From: Asticcacaulis sp. AC460 | GTDB taxonomy: Bacteria; Pseudomonadota; Alphaproteobacteria; Caulobacterales; Caulobacteraceae | Reading direction: 5' to 3' | Length of the DNA stretch: 36,437 nucleotides | NCBI RefSeq assembly: GCF_000495795.1 | Contig: NZ_AWGD01000014.1 | Span: 1 to 36,437, forward strand | In this document: positions 23,961 through 33,827 of the stretch, piece by piece | How positions within the stretch are numbered: position 1 is the stretch's first letter | Layout: every line of letters begins with the position of its first letter | The notes under the pieces: generated by a model | What the model was told of the DNA's origin: nothing | What the model saw: only the letters and a program-made list of their open reading frames with translations | The model's database searches: none | Made by a program: the position numbers and the translations under genes

Positions 23961-26900
23961 ATGAAGCATGCGCTTTTCGACGCCGACGCGCCTCAGGCCT
24001 GGACCGGCACGGTCGAGAACGACAGCTTCACCGCGTCCGGCGACACCGCATGGACCCTCGATGGCCTGGCCGGAAACGATGTGCTCACCGGCAGCGCTCA
24101 GGACGACACCATCACCGGCGGTCTCGGCAACGACACACTGTTCGGCGGCGCCGGCTATGACACCTTCATCGTCGCCGCCGGAGTCACCAGCTACGACGCC
24201 TATGATGGCGGCGACGGCATCGACACCATCCTGGCCAATGCCGACAACCAGGTCATCGGCATCACCACCCTGGCCGGTATCGAGGGCATCTATTCCCTGG
24301 GCTGGACCGGTACCACGATCGGCGGGACCGCAGCGGCGGAAAGCTGGGACTTCAGCAATGTGATGCTGTTCGGTATCACCGCCATCAATGCCGGTGACGG
24401 CAACGACTCCGTCAAGGGCGCCAACGACGACGACCGCTACGATGGCGGCGGCGGCAACGACACGATCACCGGCGGCACCGGAGCGGATACGATCCGCGGC
24501 GGCACGGGTGAAGACGACCTGTCCGGCGATCACGGCGACGACCGCTTCGAATATACCGGTACGAACTCCGGTGCCGACAGTCTGACGGGTGGTGACGGCT
24601 ACGACATCGCCCTGGCCCTGGCCGCCAATACGACGATCGACATCAAAGCATTGAACGGCGTGGAGGAAATATCCGGCGCAGGCTTCGCCAATATCACCGT
24701 CGTCGCCTCAGCCGGAGACGAACTGCTGGACTTCAGCATCGTCAGCCTGGTCGATATCCAAAGCATCCGGGGCGGTTCCGGAAACGACACCATCGTGGGT
24801 TCCGCCGCGGCGGACGTCCTGCTGGGCGAAGCCGGCAACGACTCCCTCTCCGGCGGCAACGGCGACGATGCCTTCCGCTACGGCGACAGCGTGGCGGGCG
24901 GAGGCGACTCGATCGACGGTGGCGCCGGAAACGATATCGTCATCGCCACGGCCAACAAAGCCATCCTGACGCTCGACAGGGTGACCGGCGTTGAAACCAT
25001 CAGTTCCGGCGACTTTTCCGGCGTCTCCATCCTGGGGGGCGACAATGCCGGCCTGATGGATCTGTCCGCCGTGACCCTGATGGGGATCACAACCATCGAC
25101 GGCGGCGGCGGCAACGACACCATCTACGGCAACAGCGAAGCCAATACGGTCTCAGGAGGCGCCGGCGAAGACGTGCTGTACGGCGGCGGCGGCAACGACC
25201 GCTATATCGTCGACAGCGTCGCCGACATCGTATCCGAATCTGCCTCCGGCACCGGCGATGACGGCGGCTGGGACACGGTCTACGCCTCGGTGAGCTGGAG
25301 CCTTAGCGGCTATGTCGAGAACCTGACCCTGACCGGGACCGCGAATATCGACGGTACCGGCACCGATATCTACAATTTCATCGTCGGCAATGACGGCGAC
25401 AACCGGCTGGACGGCAAGGGCGGCGCCGACATCCTGGCCGGCGGCCTCGGCAACGATACCTATGTGCTGGACAACACCGACGACCACCTGTCCGAATCCG
25501 CCGGCGAAGGCATCGACCTGGTCGAAGCCGGCATCAGTTATTCGCTGGCCACCCTGTCGTGGTACGAACTGGAAAATCTGACCCTTACCGGCACCGACAA
25601 CCTCAACGGCGGCGGCAACGGGCTGAACAATGTCATCACCGGCAACACGGGCAATAACAGCTTAAGCGGCGGCGCAGGCAACGATACCCTGAAGGGCGGC
25701 GCCGGCGACGATACCTATATCATCGACGGCGGCGACACACTGGTGGAAAACGCCGCCGAAGGCACCGACCAGGTCGAGGCCGATTTCGGCTATACCCTGG
25801 GCGACTATCTCGAAAACCTGGTCCTCACCGGATCGGCCGCCATCCATGGTACCGGCAATGGCCTGGACAACCGCCTGACCGGCAACAGCGGCATCAATGC
25901 CCTGACCGGCAGTTGGGGCAACGACACCTATGTCGTCCAGACCACCGGCGACACCGTCACCGAATTTTCCGGCCAGGGCACGGACCTGGTCGAATCCTCG
26001 GTGACCTTCACCCTGGGCAACCACGTCGAGAACCTGATCCTGACAGGGTCAGCCGCCATCAACGCCACCGGCAACAGCCTCAACAACCGGCTAACCGGCA
26101 ATAGCGGCGTCAACACCCTGACCGGCGGCCTGGGCAACGACACCTATATCGTCCAGACCGTCGGCGACAACGTCGTTGAGGCCAATGGCGAAGGTACCGA
26201 CCTGATCGAATCCAGCGTCAGTTACAACCTGACCGGCCGCTATGTCGAAACCCTGACCCTGACCGGCAGCGACAACATCAACGCCACCGGCAATGGCGTG
26301 GCCAATGCCCTGAACGGCAATGTTGGCGACAATCTCCTCGATGGCGGCGCCGGTATCGACACCATGAAGGGCGGCCTGGGCAACGACACCTATGTCGTCA
26401 GCATCGCCTCCGACCAGGTGCTGGAATACGCCGGCGAAGGCACCGACCTCGTCCAGTCGGCCTGCAGCCTGACCCTGGGCGCCAATCTCGAAAACCTGAC
26501 CTTGACCGGCGCGAACGCCGTCAACGCCACCGGCAACAGCCTGAACAATGTCCTCACCGGCAACAGCGCCACCAACAACCTGTCCGGCGGCGCGGGCGAC
26601 GATACCTACATCGTCGGCGCCGGCGACATCGTCGTCGAAAGCACCGGTAACGGCACCGATACGGTCCAGTCCGACATCACCTGGTCCCTGGCCGCCAACG
26701 TCGAAAACCTGGTCCTGACAGGTGCGAACGCCGTCAACGGCACGGGCAACACCCTGAACAACAGCCTTACCGGTAACAGCGCCGCCAATATCCTGTCCGG
26801 CGGCCTGGGCGACGACACCTATGTGGTCGGCCTGTCCGACATCGTAACCGAAGCCGCCTCGGAAGGCACCGACGCCGTCGAATCCAGCCTCACCTGGACA

Positions 26901-28808
26901 CTGGAAGCCAACGTTGAAAACCTGGTCCTGACCGGGACGGCCGCCATCGATGGCAGCGGCAACGAAATGGACAACCGCCTCACCGGCAACATCGCCGCCA
27001 ATACCCTAAGCGGCGGTCTGGGCAACGACACCTACGTCGCCCAGGCCGGTGACACGTTCATCGAACTGTCCGGCGAAGGCACGGACCAGGTCGAGGCGGA
27101 TTTCAGCTACAGCCTGGGCGCCAATATCGAAAACCTGACCCTGAGCGGGACGGCCGCGATCAACGCCACCGGCAACGGGCTGGACAACCGCCTCACCGGC
27201 AACAGCGCCAGCAACACCCTGACCGGAGGCCTTGGCAACGACACCTATGTCGTCCAGAACACCGGCGACAATGTCGTCGAAGCCAACGGCCAGGGCACCG
27301 ACCTGATCGAGTCCTCAGTCACCTACAACCTGACCGGCCGCTATGTCGAAACCCTCACCCTGACAGGGACGGACGCGATCAACGCCACCGGCAACGGCCA
27401 GGCCAATACGCTCAACGGCAATGCCGGCGACAATGTTCTGGACGGCGGCGCCGGCATCGATACGATGAGCGGCGGAGCCGGCAACGACACCTTCATCGTC
27501 AACATCGTCAGCGACCAGGCCTATGAAAACGCCGATGAAGGCACCGACCTCGTCCTGTCCACCTGCAATTTCACTTTGGGCGCCAACATTGAAAACCTGA
27601 CCCTGACGGGGACCAGCGCGGCCAACGCCACCGGCAACAGCCTGAACAATGTCCTCACCGGCAACAGCGCCGCCAACAGCCTGGCCGGCGGCGCGGGGGA
27701 CGATACCTACATCATCGGCGCCGGCGACACCGTCGTGGAAAGCGCCGCGGCCGGCACCGACACGGTGCAGTCCGGCCTCACCTGGACCCTGGGCGCCAAT
27801 ATCGAGATCCTGGTCCTGACAGGTGCGAACGCCATAGACGGCACCGGCAACAGCCTGAACAATCGCCTCATCGGCAACAGCGCCGCCAATACCCTGTCCG
27901 GCGGCCTGGGCGACGATACCTATGTCGTCGGCCTGTCGGATACGGTGGTCGAAAACGCTTCGGAGGGTATCGATACGGTCGAATCGGACATCACCTGGGT
28001 TTTGGGCGACCATGTCGAACACCTGACCCTCACCGGCACGGCCGCCATCGACGGCACCGGCAACGGCCTGGACAACCGCCTCACCGGCAACAGCGCCAGC
28101 AATGTCCTGACCGGCGGCCTGGGCAACGACACCTATGTCGTCCAAGCCGGCGACACCGTCATCGAACTGACCGGCGAAGGCACCGACCAGGTCGAAACCG
28201 ATATCACCTACACCCTGGGCAGCGAGGTCGAAAACCTGACCCTGACGGGTTCGGCGGCCATCAATGGCAATGGCAACGGCCTGAACAACATCCTCACTGG
28301 CAATAGCGGCGTCAATGTCCTTACCGGCGGCCTGGGTAACGATTCCTACTATATTCAGAACGCCACGGACAATGTCGTGGAAGCCGGCGGCGAAGGCACG
28401 GACGTCATCATCTCGACGGTCAGCTACTCCCTCAACGGCCGGTTTGCCGAGACCCTGACCCTGACCGGCTCAGCGAACCTCACCGCCACCGGCAACAGCG
28501 TGGCCAACACGCTGAACGGCAATGACGGCGACAATACCATCAACGGCAAGGGCGGCGCCGACCTGCTCTCCGGCGGACTGGGCGCGGACATCTTCCTGTT
28601 CGAAACCGGCTGCGGCAAGGACACTATCACCGACTTCAGCGCGGCCCAGAACGACAGCATCAACATCAACGCCTATACCGCTGGCGTTTCCAACAGCGGC
28701 CTCGTCGCCCAGAACGGCGCGAATGTGGTGATCACCCTGGCGACCGGCCATACCATCACCGTGAACAACGCCGTCACGGCCGACGTCCTGGCGCACATCG
28801 TCTGGTAA
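23961..28808 (+). CDS. Large RTX-type calcium-binding beta-roll protein
   Basis: The 1615-residue protein has no Sec signal and no enzyme domain. Residues 1-420 carry nonapeptide RTX repeats (GGLGNDTLFGGAGYD and similar). Residues of about 420-1530 hold 15 longer units, each marked by a VENLTLTG core followed by GNSLNNRLTGNSAANTLSGGLGNDTY-like turns that bind calcium. The last 80 residues (DIFLFETGCGKDTITDFSA to the end, finishing in VW) match the C-terminal type I secretion signal of RTX proteins. It is probably secreted by an ABC exporter encoded elsewhere and serves as an adhesin, S-layer-like or matrix protein. A ribosome site AGGA lies about 11 bases upstream. The gene is convergent with priA with only three bases between. 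Confidence 0.93.
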   Translation: MKHALFDADAPQAWTGTVENDSFTASGDTAWTLDGLAGNDVLTGSAQDDTITGGLGNDTLFGGAGYDTFIVAAGVTSYDAYDGGDGIDTILANADNQVIGITTLAGIEGIYSLGWTGTTIGGTAAAESWDFSNVMLFGITAINAGDGNDSVKGANDDDRYDGGGGNDTITGGTGADTIRGGTGEDDLSGDHGDDRFEYTGTNSGADSLTGGDGYDIALALAANTTIDIKALNGVEEISGAGFANITVVASAGDELLDFSIVSLVDIQSIRGGSGNDTIVGSAAADVLLGEAGNDSLSGGNGDDAFRYGDSVAGGGDSIDGGAGNDIVIATANKAILTLDRVTGVETISSGDFSGVSILGGDNAGLMDLSAVTLMGITTIDGGGGNDTIYGNSEANTVSGGAGEDVLYGGGGNDRYIVDSVADIVSESASGTGDDGGWDTVYASVSWSLSGYVENLTLTGTANIDGTGTDIYNFIVGNDGDNRLDGKGGADILAGGLGNDTYVLDNTDDHLSESAGEGIDLVEAGISYSLATLSWYELENLTLTGTDNLNGGGNGLNNVITGNTGNNSLSGGAGNDTLKGGAGDDTYIIDGGDTLVENAAEGTDQVEADFGYTLGDYLENLVLTGSAAIHGTGNGLDNRLTGNSGINALTGSWGNDTYVVQTTGDTVTEFSGQGTDLVESSVTFTLGNHVENLILTGSAAINATGNSLNNRLTGNSGVNTLTGGLGNDTYIVQTVGDNVVEANGEGTDLIESSVSYNLTGRYVETLTLTGSDNINATGNGVANALNGNVGDNLLDGGAGIDTMKGGLGNDTYVVSIASDQVLEYAGEGTDLVQSACSLTLGANLENLTLTGANAVNATGNSLNNVLTGNSATNNLSGGAGDDTYIVGAGDIVVESTGNGTDTVQSDITWSLAANVENLVLTGANAVNGTGNTLNNSLTGNSAANILSGGLGDDTYVVGLSDIVTEAASEGTDAVESSLTWTLEANVENLVLTGTAAIDGSGNEMDNRLTGNIAANTLSGGLGNDTYVAQAGDTFIELSGEGTDQVEADFSYSLGANIENLTLSGTAAINATGNGLDNRLTGNSASNTLTGGLGNDTYVVQNTGDNVVEANGQGTDLIESSVTYNLTGRYVETLTLTGTDAINATGNGQANTLNGNAGDNVLDGGAGIDTMSGGAGNDTFIVNIVSDQAYENADEGTDLVLSTCNFTLGANIENLTLTGTSAANATGNSLNNVLTGNSAANSLAGGAGDDTYIIGAGDTVVESAAAGTDTVQSGLTWTLGANIEILVLTGANAIDGTGNSLNNRLIGNSAANTLSGGLGDDTYVVGLSDTVVENASEGIDTVESDITWVLGDHVEHLTLTGTAAIDGTGNGLDNRLTGNSASNVLTGGLGNDTYVVQAGDTVIELTGEGTDQVETDITYTLGSEVENLTLTGSAAINGNGNGLNNILTGNSGVNVLTGGLGNDSYYIQNATDNVVEAGGEGTDVIISTVSYSLNGRFAETLTLTGSANLTATGNSVANTLNGNDGDNTINGKGGADLLSGGLGADIFLFETGCGKDTITDFSAAQNDSININAYTAGVSNSGLVAQNGANVVITLATGHTITVNNAVTADVLAHIVW
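26241..28442 (+). repeat. Two full 1101-bp higher-order repeats inside the RTX gene
   Basis: The block starting at codon Y761 (26241) recurs at 27342 and again begins at 28443, an exact spacing of 1101 bases (367 codons) twice. Each block has five beta-roll units, of which the first reads GRYVETLTLTG and carries a distinctive DGGAGIDTM insertion. The third copy is cut short by the secretion domain, and the units before 26241 resemble the last ones of the block. Synonymous differences show the copies are not recent exact duplicates. Confidence 0.85.
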
Positions 28809-28811
28809 GGG

Positions 28812-31022
28812 TCACAGGAAGCTGTAGGGCTCGATATCGACGATCAGCCGTATGGCATTGGGACGTTTGATCGCCGCCAGCCAGTGATTGACGAAGGCCT
28901 GGATATCGCGGTTGCGGTCCGCCCGCACCAGGAAGCGCTTGCGCCACTGGCCGCGTACCAGCGCCAAAGGTGCATCCGCCGGGCCATAGACATCGATACC
29001 CTCCGTGTTCGGAATGAACAGCGCCAACTCGCGCGAAAACCGGTCCAGCAACTTGGGATCCTTGGCCTGCAGGATCAGCGCCGCCAGACGGCCATGGGGC
29101 GGAAACCCGGCGGCTTCGCGCGCCATGCTCTCATAGGCGTAGAAGGCCTCGCGGTCCTGGTGCGCCAGGGCCTGCATCACCGGATGTTCCGGACTGTAGG
29201 TCTGCAACAGAGCCTTGCCCGGCTTGACGCTGCGTCCCGCCCGGCCGGTCGCCTGCTGCAGCAGCTGGAAGGTCCGCTCGGCCGCGCGCAGGTCGCCCCC
29301 CTTCAGGCCCAGGTCGGCGTCGACAATCCCGACCAGGGTCAGGTTGGGGAAGTTGTGCCCCTTCGCGGCCGCCTGGGTAGCGATGACGATGTCGATGTCA
29401 TGGTCTTCGATCCGCCGGATCAGCGCCGCCGAAGACGCCGCGTCCGGCACCGTATCCGACGAAAACACCTCCGCCCGGGCGTCGGGGAAGCGCGACTGCA
29501 CCTCCTCCAGGATGCGCTCCACGCCCGGCCCGACCGAGACCAGGCTGTCAACGGCCTTACAATGCGGGCAGATCTTGGGTTTGCGCATCGAAAACCCGGT
29601 CAGGTGACAAACCAGCCGCCCCGACGACCGATGCTCGACCAGCCACGAATCGGTATTGGGCGCCGACATCTTCTCGCCGCAGGCCTTGCACAGCACCAGG
29701 GGCGCATAGCCCCGCCGGTTCAGAAACAGCAACACCTGTTCGCGCCGTTTCAGGGTCTCCCAGACCTCCGCCACCAGCGTATCGGACAGCCACCTTTGTT
29801 CGTTTTTGGCCCCCTTGTCCGGGGCATGAACCTTCATGTCGATCAGCTCGATATCCGGCATGACGGCTGCGCCGTGGCGCTGTTCCAGCCGGATCCAGGT
29901 ATAGCGGCCCTTTTCGGCATTGGTCAGGGTCTCCAGCGAGGGTGTCGCCGAGGCCATGACCACCATGGCGCCATCCATCCGTGCACGGAACACTGCCAGG
30001 TCGCGGGCGTGGTAGCGCACCCCCTCCTCCTGCTTGTACGAGCTGTCATGCTCCTCATCGATGACGATCAGGCCCAGCCTTTGATACGGCAGGAACAGGG
30101 CCGAACGCGCCCCGACCACCAGCCGCACCTTGCCCGTCGCCACGCCTTCCCAGATCCGCCGGCGCGAGGTGTTGCCGATATTGGCATGCCACTGCGCCAC
30201 CTCGACGCCGAAGCGCGCCTTCAGCCGCCCCATCACCGCCTGGGTCAAGGCGATTTCCGGCAGCAGGACCAGCACCTGGGCTGTCGGATCGGCGCGCAGC
30301 ACATCGGCGACGCTTTCGAGGTAGACCTCGGTCTTGCCCGAACCCGTCACCCCGTCCAGCAGCACCGGCGCAAACCCCTTGACCTGCTCCATCTGCAAGA
30401 GCTGATGCGCCGCCGACTGCGACGGGTTCAGCCGCGCCGGCGCGAAGTCCGGATCAGGCTGGGGGATGCGGTCATCAACCGGCAGGGCGACCTTTTCGAG
30501 CACGCCTTCCTTGGCCAGACCCGTCACCACCCCCTCCGACACCCCGGCGGCCAGGGCCAGCTCGCCCAGCCCCATGGGCAGGACGGCGGTTTCGATCACC
30601 CGCTCGCGCGCCTTGGTCATCCGCGCCGGCTCGACCCCGGAACGGACGTAGCCCATCCGGACCTGGGCGCGCGCCACCTTCAGGGCACGCAAGCAGCCAT
30701 TGAGAAATGCGCCGGGCGGGGTGACGGTCCAGTTGGCCGCCCATAGCCAGAATTGCAGGGCATTTTCCGGCACCGGTGGGTCGTCGGGTTTCGACAGGAT
30801 CGGTTTGAGCGGGAAATCGACGGCTTCGCGCATCAGCCCGATGACCAGGCCGCGCACCTTGGCGTGACCCAGGGGCACCACGACATGGTCGCCCATGGCG
30901 AGCTCCATGCCCTCCGGGACGGCATAGTCGAGCGCCTCCGGCACCGGCGCCAGCACAACAACCTTAGCCGTTAAAGTTAATAAGTCTCGGGAATCGGCCA
31001 GGTTTTCGTTAACGCGAGTCAT
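28812..31022 (-). CDS. priA: Primosomal replication-restart helicase PriA
   Basis: This 736-residue superfamily 2 helicase reloads the replisome at stalled forks. The ATG at 31022 (MTRVNENL) is preferred over a TTG six bases earlier. Walker A (DGVTGSGKTEVY, about residue 225), DEEH (VIDEEHDSSYKQ, about 320) and later motifs (LFLNRRGYAPLVLC, ATQAAAKGHNFPNL, QLLQQATGRAGR) are intact. The zinc-binding insertion keeps CKAC and CPHC but reads APNT and CHLT where CxxC pairs are usual, so one of two zinc sites appears lost. It is divergent from the DUF484 gene and convergent with the RTX gene. Confidence 0.97.
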   Translation of the reverse strand: MTRVNENLADSRDLLTLTAKVVVLAPVPEALDYAVPEGMELAMGDHVVVPLGHAKVRGLVIGLMREAVDFPLKPILSKPDDPPVPENALQFWLWAANWTVTPPGAFLNGCLRALKVARAQVRMGYVRSGVEPARMTKARERVIETAVLPMGLGELALAAGVSEGVVTGLAKEGVLEKVALPVDDRIPQPDPDFAPARLNPSQSAAHQLLQMEQVKGFAPVLLDGVTGSGKTEVYLESVADVLRADPTAQVLVLLPEIALTQAVMGRLKARFGVEVAQWHANIGNTSRRRIWEGVATGKVRLVVGARSALFLPYQRLGLIVIDEEHDSSYKQEEGVRYHARDLAVFRARMDGAMVVMASATPSLETLTNAEKGRYTWIRLEQRHGAAVMPDIELIDMKVHAPDKGAKNEQRWLSDTLVAEVWETLKRREQVLLFLNRRGYAPLVLCKACGEKMSAPNTDSWLVEHRSSGRLVCHLTGFSMRKPKICPHCKAVDSLVSVGPGVERILEEVQSRFPDARAEVFSSDTVPDAASSAALIRRIEDHDIDIVIATQAAAKGHNFPNLTLVGIVDADLGLKGGDLRAAERTFQLLQQATGRAGRSVKPGKALLQTYSPEHPVMQALAHQDREAFYAYESMAREAAGFPPHGRLAALILQAKDPKLLDRFSRELALFIPNTEGIDVYGPADAPLALVRGQWRKRFLVRADRNRDIQAFVNHWLAAIKRPNAIRLIVDIEPYSFL

Positions 31023-31115
31023 CCACAATCCCCTAACACGAAATCGCCGGGTTTGTCACAAACAGAGGGGGAAATGCGCTTCACAGAGTGGCGATCTGGC
31101 CTTAAGGTGCGCACC

Positions 31116-31799
31116 ATGACCACCGACAGCGGATTAACCTCGCCCGACCTCGACAACTGGCAGGCCTTGCGCCGCCATCTTGTTAAGCATGCCGACCAGA
31201 TCGCGCGTGATCCCGCCCTGCTGGATGCCCTGGGCCTGCAGCTCAAGTCGCGCCACCTGATCGACTTCGGCCCCGCCGCCCTGTCGCGGCTGGAAGCCCG
31301 GGCGCTGAAGGATTTCGACGTCCGCCGCCAGCTCGAAATGACCGCCAAGGCCAATTTCGACGCCCAGAACCAGACCCATGGCCTGGCCCTGTCGCTGATG
31401 GAAGCGCGCAACCACGCCGACCTGGCGCGCCGGCTGAACGAGGAATCGCGCAACCGCTTCGGCCTGATCGCGGCCAGCATTGCCCTGGAAGACACGGCGC
31501 CGGTACCGCTGGGCTGGAAGACGCTGGATTACGGCGGTGTCGACTACATCATCGGCGAAACGGGCCTGAGCCTGTTGGGGCCGGATGCGGTCTGCCGCGT
31601 GCTGTTCGACGACGACACCAAGCGCATCAAGTCGGCGGCGGTGCTGCGCATTGCCCTGTGGCGCGAAGGCCGTCCGGGCCTGGTGGCGTTCGGATCGTCG
31701 GATTTCGACGGCTTCTCGCCGGACATGGGCGCCGAACTGGTGGCTTTTGTCTCGCGTGTGGTCGAGCGCGTGGCCGAACGCTGGCCGGTTCTACCGTAG
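31116..31799 (+). CDS. DUF484 family protein
   Basis: The start at 31116 (MTTDSGL) follows AAGGTG by seven bases; the product is 227 residues. It matches DUF484, GAF-like cytoplasmic proteins commonly encoded beside xerC in Proteobacteria. An N-terminal helical part (about 1-100, with LRRHLVKHADQIARDPALLDAL and a Gln/Asn-rich helix) leads into a GAF-like alpha/beta domain (about 105-225) containing VCRVLFDDDTKRIKSAAVLRIALW and LVAFGSSDFDGFSPDMGAELVAFVSRV. Function is unknown. Here xerC lies 2.3 kb away, beyond an opposing peptidase gene. The 3' end abuts that gene with no gap. Confidence 0.9.
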   Translation: MTTDSGLTSPDLDNWQALRRHLVKHADQIARDPALLDALGLQLKSRHLIDFGPAALSRLEARALKDFDVRRQLEMTAKANFDAQNQTHGLALSLMEARNHADLARRLNEESRNRFGLIAASIALEDTAPVPLGWKTLDYGGVDYIIGETGLSLLGPDAVCRVLFDDDTKRIKSAAVLRIALWREGRPGLVAFGSSDFDGFSPDMGAELVAFVSRVVERVAERWPVLP

Positions 31800-33821
31800 C
31801 TACCAGATCCGGACCCGCTTTTCCGGCGCCACATACAGCTTGTCGCCCGGCTTCACACCGAAAGCCTCATACCAGGCATCCAGATTCTGCACGACGCCGT
31901 TGACCCGATACACGGTCGGGGCATGGTCGCTGTAGGTGATGACATGGCGCACGGCGCTTTCCGGCGCCTGATACCGCCACACCTGAGCCCACGACAGAAA
32001 GAAGCGCTGGTCCCCCGTCAGTCCGTCGCTGGCAATACCTTCCGGGCACGGATGATCCGCCAGGTACATGTGATAGGCCCGGTAAGCCAGGGACACGCCG
32101 GACAGGTCGGCAATGTTCTCACTCAGCGTCCGGCGGCCGTTGACATGGAGGCCATCATAAGGGCTGAAGGCGTCGTACTGGGCGACCAAGGCTTCGGTAC
32201 GTGCTTGGAAGGCCTTGGCCGAGCTTTCCGACTGCCAGTTCTGCAGGCGCCCGCGGCTGTCATAGATAACGCCCTGGTCGTTGAAGCCGTGGCCCATCTC
32301 ATGGCCGATAATCGCGCCGATGCCGCCGAAATTGACAGCCGGATCGGCCTTCGCGTCGAAATACGGCGGTTGCAGGAAGGCGCCCGGCAGTTCGATCGCG
32401 TTCATCAGCACACTGTAGCTGGCATCGACCGTCTGGGGCGTCTGGTACCACGGCTCGTCCTGGAAACCGGGCTCCAGCCGACGGCGCTGGTAGTCCCAGT
32501 CCGCCTGATGGATACGGCGCAGATTACCGACAGGATCGTCACGCCGGATCTGCAAACCTGAATAGTCGCGCCAGATTTTCGGAGAACCGACCTTGAAGGT
32601 GAAGTTGGCCAGCTTGGCCTGGGCCTCGGCGCGGGTGGCGTCGTCCATCCAGGTATTTTGCGCCAGCCGCTCTTCGAAGGCGCGGCGCAGATAAGTGACC
32701 AGCACCTCCGCCCCGGTCCGCGTCTCGTCACGGACATAGCGATCGGCGTAGAGGCGCCCGACCTGTGGCCCCAGCGAGCGGTTGATCAATCCCAGCGCCA
32801 CATCTTCACGCGCCGGCGCGGAGCGCCCGGGACTGTAGAAACCCCAATTGGCTTGACGCAGCGCCTCGGGCAGGACCTCGATCTGGTTCTGCAGCCAGTG
32901 AAAGGCCAGATAGGACCGCCAGTCGTCGATAGGTGTCTCGGCGAACAGCCCGGCCTGAACCTGGACCGCCGTGTCAGTGCCCAGGACGATGTCCGTCACC
33001 TCACCTACCCCGCGCGTTCTCAGGAAGGTCCGCCACGGGAAGCCGGGCGCATAGTGGGTCAGTTCCTCGACCGTCATCGGATGGTAATTGGCCTTGCGGT
33101 CGCGCAGACGGTCGAAATCCCACTGGTTGGCGGCGATCCGGATTTCCAGCGCCACCACCTGGGCCGCCCGGTCCTGCGGCCGGTCAACGCCGGCCTTCGC
33201 GAACAGGTCGGCGATATAGGCCTGGTAGCGCGCCGTCTCATCGCCGTTCTTGTAGGCATCCGGCCACAGGCCCAGCATCGGCTGGCTCAGGTTCTGCTGG
33301 TCGAGATGGACCAACCACCGGCCTTCGGCGCGAAACAGGTTGATGGCGAACAGCGAGCTGGAGGTCGGATTGGCCATCCAGGTGGCGATATCGTCGCGCG
33401 TCGCCGTGTTCAGAATGCCGGCCAGGTCGTGCCGGATCAGGTCCATGCCGTGCTGCTCGATCCGGCCGGTGTCGAGGAAACTGGCATAGGCGTCACCGAC
33501 CTGCCGCGCGGTTGCGTCTTTCGGCGCCGCGACACTTTCGGCGATCAGGCTTTTGATCTGGCCATCGACCGTGCCGGCCAGGACGCTCGTCTGGCCATAG
33601 TCCCAGTAACCCTGCGGGATCGGGGTTCGGTCGATCCAGCCCTGGTTCATGTAGCCGAAAAAGTCGTCGCCGGGCCGGATCGTTTGGCTGATCGTCGAGC
33701 TATCGATCCCCTGGGGTGCGAAGTCTCCCGATACCGCCGCCGGACAGGTGCCCAGAGCGTGGCCCTGAAGTGCTACCATCCAAAGCGCCAGGACCATGAT
33801 TCCACATCTGCCGACCGACAT
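31800..33821 (-). CDS. M13-family (neprilysin/PepO-like) zinc metallopeptidase
   Basis: This 673-residue exported endopeptidase cleaves oligopeptides in the periplasm. The ATG at 33821 (MSVGRCGIMVLALWMVALQGHA) is chosen because GGGGA lies six bases before it; an ATG at 33827 is too close to that site. The M13_N region covers about 45-430 and the catalytic M13 domain about 480-673. Zinc ligands are seen in IIGHEMGHGF (HExxH type) and the third, Glu, in ENIADLSG. The NAFY-like substrate motif is replaced by VLMNAIELPGAF. The C-terminus ends in RVRIW, resembling the CRVW of relatives without the cysteine. It sits between DUF484 and xerC on the opposite strand. Confidence 0.95.
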   Translation of the reverse strand: MSVGRCGIMVLALWMVALQGHALGTCPAAVSGDFAPQGIDSSTISQTIRPGDDFFGYMNQGWIDRTPIPQGYWDYGQTSVLAGTVDGQIKSLIAESVAAPKDATARQVGDAYASFLDTGRIEQHGMDLIRHDLAGILNTATRDDIATWMANPTSSSLFAINLFRAEGRWLVHLDQQNLSQPMLGLWPDAYKNGDETARYQAYIADLFAKAGVDRPQDRAAQVVALEIRIAANQWDFDRLRDRKANYHPMTVEELTHYAPGFPWRTFLRTRGVGEVTDIVLGTDTAVQVQAGLFAETPIDDWRSYLAFHWLQNQIEVLPEALRQANWGFYSPGRSAPAREDVALGLINRSLGPQVGRLYADRYVRDETRTGAEVLVTYLRRAFEERLAQNTWMDDATRAEAQAKLANFTFKVGSPKIWRDYSGLQIRRDDPVGNLRRIHQADWDYQRRRLEPGFQDEPWYQTPQTVDASYSVLMNAIELPGAFLQPPYFDAKADPAVNFGGIGAIIGHEMGHGFNDQGVIYDSRGRLQNWQSESSAKAFQARTEALVAQYDAFSPYDGLHVNGRRTLSENIADLSGVSLAYRAYHMYLADHPCPEGIASDGLTGDQRFFLSWAQVWRYQAPESAVRHVITYSDHAPTVYRVNGVVQNLDAWYEAFGVKPGDKLYVAPEKRVRIW

Positions 33822-33827
33822 GCGCAT

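Noticed and set aside
25400..28500. Possible CRISPR or direct-repeat array
   Set aside because: The repeats are in-frame protein repeats of an RTX gene with synonymous variation, not identical short repeats with unique spacers.
28884..30746. A 620-codon plus-strand frame opposite priA
   Set aside because: It is antisense to an unmistakable PriA, with a low-complexity Arg/Gln/His-rich product and no family match.
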